A stretch of 12,458 nt of DNA from Caldifarciminota bacterium (lineage in GTDB: Bacteria; Hydrothermota; Hydrothermia; B15-G9; WFZT01). The stretch covers positions 1-12,458 of the forward strand of contig JALXCE010000290.1 of assembly GCA_026991055.1 (NCBI GenBank), in the 5' to 3' direction. Shown here in pieces: positions 6,530-12,458 of the stretch. The position numbers were made by a program, and so were the translations under genes. The notes beneath the pieces are model-generated. The model worked only from the letters and a program-made list of their open reading frames with translations, did no database searches and was not told the DNA's origin. Each line of letters starts with the position of its first letter. Position 1 is the stretch's first letter.

Positions 6530-9500
6530 ATGCGCTTTAAGAAGATTTTATTAGTGCTTTCACTTTTATTCATATCAACTCTCCCCGCTAAAGAGGTAGG
6601 TGATACGATCAGTTTTTATGTTAACAACTTCCGCCTTATCCTGAGCCGGGATACTGTTCCTGATATTGGAGTTGTGAGATACAGGGGAAACAATTTTTAT
6701 ATTGTGTCTGCTGACCGAGTTGCCATAATAAAAATTGGCAGATTCAGGATTGGCAACAATTACAATAGACTCTGGATTGGATCGAAGAGATTACCTGGGC
6801 AGAATCCTGCTTACATCTATAACAGCTCAGATGGAATAAACTGGATATGGGAGAGAGGACTTTCTGGAATGGACTTGAAGATCGACAGGTACATCAGACC
6901 CACTGGAGATACTGTTACTGTTGCAGACATGGATGTTTTCGATTTTAACTATGTTAGAGACAGTTTGCCCGCGATCAAAGCGATAATTTTTGCCGCAACC
7001 TCAGATGGTCTTTTCAGTACTCTGTTTACATCAAGCCCTGGTCCATGGAAGCTTGAGGCTTTTGCTGATACTACGGTATACGGAATTGCAGTTAACCCTA
7101 TGACCTTATCATTTGGAGGCAGAGGTCAGGTACTTTATGCAGCAACATCTTACGGTGTTTACAGAGTTGAGACTCAGGGATTTAATTCTCCATCAACTGA
7201 TTCGTTAATGGGAACTTTGACGGACACGGTCTGGACAATTTGTGGTGACCCTTCGGATTCTTCAAGATTATTGATTGGTGCCGTTAGCGGGATCTACAGA
7301 TGGTCCAGTAATGATTGGGAGCATCTTAATGTAAACTTTGGTAAAGTTTATAACATTCGTTACATTGCTGGAAGCTTTTATGTAGCGGCTGACAGCGGTT
7401 TATTTGAAACTTCGGACTATGGTAATTCATGGAACACGGTTGGCACTTTTGATTATCCAGTTACAGACGTTGTTATCGACAACGGACATATGTATGTTTC
7501 ACTCCTCGGCGGTGGCGTGATGGAATCCTCTGATAATGGAAATTCATGGAATGATTTCTCCAATGGTCTTGAGACATTAAGACTTCTTGGTAGTAAGAAC
7601 GTTTACACGATATTCAACGATTCAACGGGACTTTATCTTGGTTGCGATGAGGGCGTATACCATTACAATGAGACCCTGGCCAAATGGGAAAACGTTTCAA
7701 ATGGCGTTGGAAGTTTGATGACTGATAGAACGGTCTCAACTGTTGCCAGTGTTCTTGAAAACGACAGTGTGAGCGTCTTTGATTCCATTATCTCTTATCT
7801 ACATATTGATCCCAACGTACTTGTTGACGTGGATAATGATCCAAGAGTTTACATCATTCTAACCAGATTGGTTCAGACGTCCAATGCTACAGACCCAACT
7901 GTTATCCCTGTGTTTGGGTATTTTGACCCAAGAGATGAGGACCTCTTTGACAACTATTCCACCAAGAGAGAGGTTCTTGTTGTAGACCTTTCGAAATTCA
8001 TCTCGAACGGAAGTATAAACAGGAGTAAACTGCAGGCCTTCATGGGATATCTGTATGGCAGATATGCCGTATGGTCTGTAGACATGCAGGCAAATCCTGC
8101 TGAATTGACAGGTGTTGCCGCATGGGCCACATACAGATGTGGTTTTGATTTTGCCGACGGAGTAAAAGGTGGAATCGATTATCTTGGTAACAAAAAGTAC
8201 CTGAATAGCCCACTTCTTGACTATACTCACCAATGGTTAAATTCTCCAGTAGCCCGTGAAATAGACCGTGAAAGAATGCTTCTGTGGTTCGAATACATGG
8301 CTCAGATTTACGGAGATACTGTGGTTACAAAAGATGTTTTACACGGTGGCCTCAGAGGCTATAGATCTTTGAATGAAGTCATCAAAAAATACAGTTACGG
8401 CAAAGATTCACTCCTGACTTTTGGGCCAAAGTGGTACCTCGCATTAACCTTCAATCGTACACTTTATCTCCAGGATTCGAGCGGCTCCATTGTTGATACA
8501 GCCTTTGGTTATGCGCCTCCTATGGACTCAATCCATGTGAAATCTGCTGCCATATCAGATATTCCTGGCTCAGGGGAGCAGAAATCATCCCAGGTAATGG
8601 CCCCTTCAGGGTTTGCTGTCTGGAGAGATGCGATAGATACCATAACTGGTGAGAGATTTAATGCAAAAGATGGCGATCAGGATTATCTGAAAATATTTAT
8701 GGTATGTGGAACGGATTCAGTGGCTAAAGTAGTCCCTCTTGATTCGCTTGGAAGATTTGCAATGACAGTTAATGATGACTCTTGTAGCTCATTTAAATAT
8801 TTAATCGCGAATCTCAACGTAAGCAAAACGATCCCTTATTACCTGACCGAAGATACAACTGCGCCTCAAATTGTGGGTACTTATGCTTTACAGAATCCAG
8901 GTAATCCTCGCATGATACAGATGTATGTTGTTGGATACGACAAAGTCGGCAGCAGATTTTATGGACTTATGACAGATGTAAAAACACCCAATCCTATTGT
9001 AACATTCTCAACATTAGTCGACTCTACACCTGAGGCAAGAGTTTACAACATGAAGTTATTAAGTAGTGGTGATAGCCTGTTTAACTACTTTGTCCCAGTG
9101 TTGCTTGATCTCCGCGGAGACATTGAGGTTTCAGTCAGAGCGCAGGACCTTGCAGGTAATGATGCATCTATACCACCGGATACCATAAGTGTTCAGTTCA
9201 TATCCGAGCAGGGAGGCGTTTATGCGGCACTTGGTGGTCAGGTAATCATAGAAGCTCCTGCTAACGCATTTCCAGGTGCCACCACAATCCTGATTGATAA
9301 GATAGACAAAGATTTGGCCGAACTCACCTATCATGGATCGAGCACAGGAATGTCAGATGTTTACCTCATTGGAAACAATCGAATCACAAGTGCGAGAGAG
9401 ATAACGATAAAAATCAGGCCAACGAGCAGAGAAGCACAGAGAGTTTATGCATACAGGAATGGCGAGTGGGAACCTATAAAGACCTATTACGATGAGGAAA

Positions 9501-9847
9501 GTGGATTTTACATTTTCCGTACGAGAAAGTTAGGTGCATTCCAGTTGAGGTCAGGGACACCCGAGAGATTTGGATTTAGCTTTGCTGTAGTAAATGGCCC
9601 AATTATTTACAGCAATAAGAACATCAGGCTCAACCTTTCCCTTGACAGAGCGGATAAAGTTGATATTTCTCTTTACAACACGGCGGGTAGAATGGTTAAA
9701 CGTCTGGTATCCGGAAAACTCCAGGCTGGAATCCACACATTCGATGTGAACACGAGCGATATCCATTTGACTTCAGGAGTTTATTTCATCAGGTTAAAGA
9801 CATCTATGAGAAACGTTGTTAAAAAGATAGTTTTCCTCAAATATTAA
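6530..9847 (+). CDS. Large secreted multidomain protein: beta-propeller, degenerate metallopeptidase-like region, Ig/ZU5-like parts, T9SS-type C-terminus
   Basis: ATG 6 bases after AGGAGG; signal peptide 1-20 (LPA). Residues about 90-395 form a beta-propeller: a recurring blade motif ('ATSDGLFST', 'ATSYGVYRV', 'AVSGIYRWS', 'AADSGLFETS', 'GGGVMESS', 'CDEGVYHYN') and two clear Asp boxes (294-301, 333-340). Residues about 430-650 follow the layout of M30-like gluzincin peptidases ('DPRVYIILTRL', 'GYFDPRDE', 'STKREVLVVDLSKF', an 'AAWATYRCGF' helix, then a 'LLWFEYMAQIYG' helix). The expected HExxH is replaced by 'FMGYL' (504-508), so catalysis is unlikely. An Ig-like segment with 'AQDLAGND' follows (about 780-890), then a ZU5-like part (about 895-1008, 'GGQVIIEAPANAFPGATTI'). 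Residues 1033-1105 are a T9SS-type sorting domain ('DISLYNTAGRMVKRLV', 'SGVYFIRL', 'IVFLKY'). Probably a surface-anchored binding protein. Propeller and C-terminus are well supported; the peptidase relation rests on pattern memory. Confidence 0.85.
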   Translation: MRFKKILLVLSLLFISTLPAKEVGDTISFYVNNFRLILSRDTVPDIGVVRYRGNNFYIVSADRVAIIKIGRFRIGNNYNRLWIGSKRLPGQNPAYIYNSSDGINWIWERGLSGMDLKIDRYIRPTGDTVTVADMDVFDFNYVRDSLPAIKAIIFAATSDGLFSTLFTSSPGPWKLEAFADTTVYGIAVNPMTLSFGGRGQVLYAATSYGVYRVETQGFNSPSTDSLMGTLTDTVWTICGDPSDSSRLLIGAVSGIYRWSSNDWEHLNVNFGKVYNIRYIAGSFYVAADSGLFETSDYGNSWNTVGTFDYPVTDVVIDNGHMYVSLLGGGVMESSDNGNSWNDFSNGLETLRLLGSKNVYTIFNDSTGLYLGCDEGVYHYNETLAKWENVSNGVGSLMTDRTVSTVASVLENDSVSVFDSIISYLHIDPNVLVDVDNDPRVYIILTRLVQTSNATDPTVIPVFGYFDPRDEDLFDNYSTKREVLVVDLSKFISNGSINRSKLQAFMGYLYGRYAVWSVDMQANPAELTGVAAWATYRCGFDFADGVKGGIDYLGNKKYLNSPLLDYTHQWLNSPVAREIDRERMLLWFEYMAQIYGDTVVTKDVLHGGLRGYRSLNEVIKKYSYGKDSLLTFGPKWYLALTFNRTLYLQDSSGSIVDTAFGYAPPMDSIHVKSAAISDIPGSGEQKSSQVMAPSGFAVWRDAIDTITGERFNAKDGDQDYLKIFMVCGTDSVAKVVPLDSLGRFAMTVNDDSCSSFKYLIANLNVSKTIPYYLTEDTTAPQIVGTYALQNPGNPRMIQMYVVGYDKVGSRFYGLMTDVKTPNPIVTFSTLVDSTPEARVYNMKLLSSGDSLFNYFVPVLLDLRGDIEVSVRAQDLAGNDASIPPDTISVQFISEQGGVYAALGGQVIIEAPANAFPGATTILIDKIDKDLAELTYHGSSTGMSDVYLIGNNRITSAREITIKIRPTSREAQRVYAYRNGEWEPIKTYYDEESGFYIFRTRKLGAFQLRSGTPERFGFSFAVVNGPIIYSNKNIRLNLSLDRADKVDISLYNTAGRMVKRLVSGKLQAGIHTFDVNTSDIHLTSGVYFIRLKTSMRNVVKKIVFLKY
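7409..7549 (+). repeat. Two Asp-box (BNR) repeats within the propeller region
   Basis: The first copy is at 7409-7432 (T294-S-D296-Y-G298-N-S300-W301) and the second at 7526-7549 (S333-S-D335-N-G337-N-S339-W340). They fit the Asp-box pattern S/T-x-D-x-G-x-S/T-W and share the DNA string AATTCATGGAA. Asp boxes sit on the turn of beta-propeller blades and are structural rather than catalytic. The spacing of 39 residues is short for a propeller blade but compatible. Confidence 0.75.
7835..8479 (+). other. Region resembling an M30-like zinc metallopeptidase domain lacking the zinc site
   Basis: This covers residues 436-650 of the 1105-residue protein. In active relatives I would expect a 'GYFDPRDE'-like strand, an 'REMLYVD'-like strand, an HExxH helix, an 'NEG' turn with the third zinc ligand, and then a 'GY' or 'GF' helix end. 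Here the surrounding pieces are present (462-470, 480-487, 528-539, 583-594). The HExxH position reads F504-M-G-Y-L508 and the NEG position reads L526-T527-G528. Both are loss-of-ligand changes, while the frame stays open and the fold-like pattern remains, which suggests a retained non-catalytic domain. Homology is by pattern only. Confidence 0.45.
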
Positions 9848-9853
9848 AGGAGG
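9848..9853 (+). promoter_or_regulatory. Ribosome binding site that decides the lipoprotein start
   Basis: AGGAGG directly follows the TAA of the upstream gene. Two consecutive ATG codons follow, at 9857 (3 bases away) and 9860 (6 bases away). The 6-base spacing matches the genes at 5546, 6530 and 10800, so the second ATG is favoured. Confidence 0.65.
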
Positions 9854-9859
9854 ACGATG

Positions 9860-10783
9860 ATGAAGAAGATCTTATTGGCAGTGGCTTTAATTAGTTTTAT
9901 AGCTGTGGGATGCGGAGTTAAAAATGCAACCACTTTTCCCCCACCAGAAGACCCCCAGGCTGTTCTTGATACTGCATGGAGCAGATATGATAGTCTCGAC
10001 TTTGCTACCGCTAAAGCAAAATTTGAGAAAGTTATAAGAATGGATAATACCATCCCTGAGGCTCATCTCGGTCTCGCGTGGAGTGAGGTTGCTTTAAACA
10101 GGCCTGACCTTGCACAGTCAGCCTTTTCCTTTGCCATGATCCTGAGTGGCGGTAGTATGGCTCAGCCGGTTTTCCACGAAATCATTCTTCCTTCAGATAC
10201 AGATCGTTACTGGTTTGAAATTGATACTGTAGCCGGCACGGTGGATACATTTACAGTTGTTGAACTTCAGCATAGACCTGTTATTGGTGTGAGTTCAGCT
10301 TCAATCAACTATGTGAATCAGACTTTGAGGGAAATCACAGATTCTACCATCACAATTGCGGCACAGATTATTAACGACAGTGTTGCAGGGCCACATATCA
10401 AAGACACGCTCGTGGTAAACTATTTCATATTTAAAAATGTCGCAGACTCGGATTCTGTTCAGGTCAATCTGTTCGCTCACATCGGGACTGCAGTTGCTGC
10501 TGCTTCCAATACCGAAGGCAAATATCTCATGACTGCTATTGCTTACGCAAATGCTGCTGTCAAACATGGCGTGCCCAGCGGGTTCGTGCATTATCCATAT
10601 ATAGATGAAACGGGAACAAGATTGGTGCTTGCTGAAAGTTACTTCTGGAGTGGCCTTATGGCCAACTGCGTCAGGGAGCTTAAGATAATTGATCCTAACT
10701 GGACATTTAATGGAGACCCGTATGATCCTGACAATTACTGGATCATACTAAATAAGCTTAACGAGGAAATAGGTTCAAATTAA
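9860..10783 (+). CDS. TPR-containing lipoprotein of unknown function
   Basis: Start placed at the second of two consecutive ATGs because of its better ribosome-site spacing; this gives 307 residues. A short charged N-terminus and hydrophobic stretch lead to the lipobox A15-V-G-C18, so the mature protein should begin at an acylated Cys18. Residues about 33-103 hold two tetratricopeptide-like helical repeats ('YDSLDFATAKAKFEKVIRMD', then 'PEAHLGLAWSEVALNRPDLA'). The centre (about 110-210) is beta-rich, with many Thr and Val. The C-terminal part (about 215-300) returns to helices resembling TPR units ('TRLVLAESYFWSGLMANC', 'RELKIIDPNW'). TPR proteins are protein-protein scaffolds. Its place between two T9SS-type cargo genes suggests an envelope partner of the exported proteins or of the receptor, but no specific family is recognised. 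Whether it faces the periplasm or the outside cannot be told. Confidence 0.8.
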   Translation: MKKILLAVALISFIAVGCGVKNATTFPPPEDPQAVLDTAWSRYDSLDFATAKAKFEKVIRMDNTIPEAHLGLAWSEVALNRPDLAQSAFSFAMILSGGSMAQPVFHEIILPSDTDRYWFEIDTVAGTVDTFTVVELQHRPVIGVSSASINYVNQTLREITDSTITIAAQIINDSVAGPHIKDTLVVNYFIFKNVADSDSVQVNLFAHIGTAVAAASNTEGKYLMTAIAYANAAVKHGVPSGFVHYPYIDETGTRLVLAESYFWSGLMANCVRELKIIDPNWTFNGDPYDPDNYWIILNKLNEEIGSN

Positions 10784-10799
10784 ACAAAGGAGGTGTAGT

Positions 10800-12437
10800 A
10801 TGAAGAAAGGAGTTGTAAATGTAATGGTTGCCCTGCTTGTAACAGTAGGGCTTGTGAGCGCTAACACCTCTATGAAGAGGAAAGCGCTGAGCAAACTGGA
10901 AGGATACTGGTCAACCAATCCTACATCAGCGAAGCTCATGCCTCGTGATACGGTGGGTCCCATACCTGATATCAGGGCACTGCTTGGTTCACCTGGTAAA
11001 AACATAGCTGTCCACGGTGATACAGTTGTTATTATTTACGGTGAGCCTTCTGGCGATCCCGCAAATATTTTCCAGAATGTTAAGGTCGCTATTTCCTTTG
11101 ACGGAGGCCAGACCTGGACCACACATGACCTCAGTACGAACGCAGTCAGGAGAATCTATCCTGGCGTTATCTGGCCAGAGCACTGGGCTCATCAGGGACC
11201 ACTCTTCTTCTGGCATGAGGCAGCCTATGTGAACGGAGCCTATCAGCCAAGCCCCGTGAAAGTTGCATGGGATGTCCTCTGGCCAAGTGGTCTTTACAAC
11301 GTAGTCGAGCTTCCTAATTCCCAGCAGTGGAATTGCTGGCTCCCTTCAGCTGACGCATCTGGTGATACCATCATTGTGTTCGCCGCCAATATCTTTGACG
11401 GAAGTTCATACTACTGGACATCCTATGATGGAGGAACCACATGGAATGCTGATACATTCATCACATCAGCAATCTCAGGTGGATGGAATGACACACCAAT
11501 ACCGAGGATTGGAACAAATGGATATGTAGCTGTCATTACAGACTGGCTCTTTGACTATGGCTATGGTGCCACAATCGCGCCTGTATTCATGGAGTCCATG
11601 GATGGTGGACAGACATGGGTCGATACCATTCCTCTCTGGGATGTAACAGGTGGAGCTCCCTATGATTCCGCTGGTGGTTGGTGGTATGTGTATGACTTTG
11701 TCCTCGACGCAAACAACAAGCCACACATCATCTGGAAGTTCGGAACCGGAAACCATGAATTTGGTGATATATGGTACTACACTCCAGGTGGTGGTCAGCC
11801 TGGTGCATGGACCAACTGGACTGCAACAGTACTTGAGGGTGACGGCCATGGTGGTACAGTAGCTACCCAGCCAACCATTGGCATCACCGATGGTGGTGTT
11901 TTAGTTGCTGCTTACAAAGCATTCTTCGTCAACGGTGCTGACACACTTCCCGATATAGGATTACTCGTATCCACAGATGGTGGTGCCACATGGGTAGATA
12001 CAACAATCGAGGCAGCTCCCGATTCTATGGAAGAAGAGGCCTTTGAGCTGCCTGCAAAACTGTATTGCGCAAACCACAACATCCATGTGGTGGGTTCCTA
12101 CACAGATGCGAATACTCCTGACATTGTTTACTTCTACGGTACAACCTACACCGTGGGAGTCCAGGAGGACAACCATCGTGCAGTTGATGTTAAACTTACC
12201 GTCCCTGGCGTTGTGAACAAAGATGCCAGACTCACATTCTCTGTACCCACTGCAGGTAAAGTGAACATCAGTGTATTTGACATTACAGGTAGAAAAGTCT
12301 CCACACTCTACAACGGTATAGCTGAAGCTGGCACCCATGCTGTCTCACTGCCCACAAATCTCGCTGAAGGTGTTTACCTCGTGAAGATGAACGCCGGGAG
12401 CAAAGAGGTCGTATCAAGATTTGTGGTTGTTAAGTAA
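10800..12437 (+). CDS. Secreted Asp-box (BNR) beta-propeller protein with T9SS-type C-terminal sorting domain
   Basis: ATG 6 bases after AGGAGG (10788-10793). Signal peptide 1-21 (cleavage after VSA). The body is a beta-propeller with four textbook Asp boxes: S99-F-D101-G-G-Q-T-W106, S208-Y-D210-G-G-T-T-W215, S266-M-D268-G-G-Q-T-W273 and S391-T-D393-G-G-A-T-W398. This is the fold of sialidases, but no FRIP motif precedes the first box and I cannot place the Arg triad, so sialidase activity is not supported; such propellers also serve as binding modules. Residues about 462-545 form the sorting domain: 'LTFSVPTAGKVNISVFDITG', then 'GVYLVKM' and a final 'RFVVVK'. T9SS removes such a domain during export and attaches the protein to the surface. 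It is the last complete gene of the operon here and probably a client of the PorV/PorQ-like protein (inference). Target unknown. Confidence 0.87.
   Translation: MKKGVVNVMVALLVTVGLVSANTSMKRKALSKLEGYWSTNPTSAKLMPRDTVGPIPDIRALLGSPGKNIAVHGDTVVIIYGEPSGDPANIFQNVKVAISFDGGQTWTTHDLSTNAVRRIYPGVIWPEHWAHQGPLFFWHEAAYVNGAYQPSPVKVAWDVLWPSGLYNVVELPNSQQWNCWLPSADASGDTIIVFAANIFDGSSYYWTSYDGGTTWNADTFITSAISGGWNDTPIPRIGTNGYVAVITDWLFDYGYGATIAPVFMESMDGGQTWVDTIPLWDVTGGAPYDSAGGWWYVYDFVLDANNKPHIIWKFGTGNHEFGDIWYYTPGGGQPGAWTNWTATVLEGDGHGGTVATQPTIGITDGGVLVAAYKAFFVNGADTLPDIGLLVSTDGGATWVDTTIEAAPDSMEEEAFELPAKLYCANHNIHVVGSYTDANTPDIVYFYGTTYTVGVQEDNHRAVDVKLTVPGVVNKDARLTFSVPTAGKVNISVFDITGRKVSTLYNGIAEAGTHAVSLPTNLAEGVYLVKMNAGSKEVVSRFVVVK
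11094..11993 (+). repeat. Four Asp-box repeats of the 545-residue propeller protein
   Basis: Copies lie at 11094-11117, 11421-11444, 11595-11618 and 11970-11993. Each encodes S-x-D-G-G-x-T-W. The unequal spacing (109, 58 and 125 residues) suggests that not every blade keeps a box, so the number of propeller blades cannot be read from the boxes alone. Confidence 0.85.
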
Positions 12438-12458
12438 TTAGGATTTAAAAGCCAATGA

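Noticed and set aside
12438..12458. Terminator or start of a next gene after the last complete gene
   Set aside because: The 21 bases show no stem-loop with a T-run. The terminal ATGA has no ribosome site before it, and the window ends.

Overview
The window is a single-direction block of accessory envelope genes. It holds the 3' end of one gene and six complete genes, all on the + strand, separated by 11 to 25 bases. Every complete gene has a near-perfect AGGAGG Shine-Dalgarno sequence, and no promoter or hairpin terminator is visible between genes, so this looks like one operon that starts upstream of the window. Every complete product has a Sec or lipoprotein signal, so the whole block is devoted to the cell envelope. 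No RNA gene, CRISPR array or mobile element was seen, and there is no gene-free stretch above 300 bases.

The organism is a Gram-negative (diderm) bacterium, because it encodes TonB, a TonB-dependent receptor, a PorV/PorQ-type outer-membrane protein and a lipoprotein. Three proteins end in C-terminal domains like those recognised by the type IX secretion system (T9SS), and a PorV/PorQ-like gene lies among them. That points to the FCB superphylum. The protein style fits uncultivated lineages such as Marinimicrobia, WOR-3/Hydrothermae, Caldithrix or Kryptonia better than classical Bacteroidetes, but the phylum cannot be fixed from this window. Arginine is encoded mostly by AGA/AGG, which is common in thermophiles.

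Layout: (1) C-terminal domain of a TonB protein; (2) 1071-residue TonB-dependent receptor with a carboxypeptidase-regulatory-like N-terminal domain and a very long loop carrying a calcium-type DxDxDG repeat; (3) 696-residue secreted protein with an Fn3-like segment and a FlgD-like/T9SS-type C-terminus; (4) PorV/PorQ-like outer-membrane beta-barrel; (5) 1105-residue secreted protein with a beta-propeller, a region that looks like a zinc metallopeptidase that has lost its catalytic residues, Ig-like/ZU5-like parts and a T9SS-type C-terminus; (6) TPR lipoprotein; (7) 545-residue secreted Asp-box beta-propeller with a T9SS-type C-terminus.

How they may work together (inference): the PorV-like protein could deliver the three CTD proteins to the surface through T9SS, where they could form a capture or adhesion complex around the receptor. 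TonB would energise import, and the lipoprotein could act as a periplasmic or outer-membrane partner. The substrate is unknown. The most unusual points are the apparent pseudo-peptidase, the oversized receptor loop, and the co-transcription of T9SS cargo, a PorV-like protein and a TonB/receptor pair.
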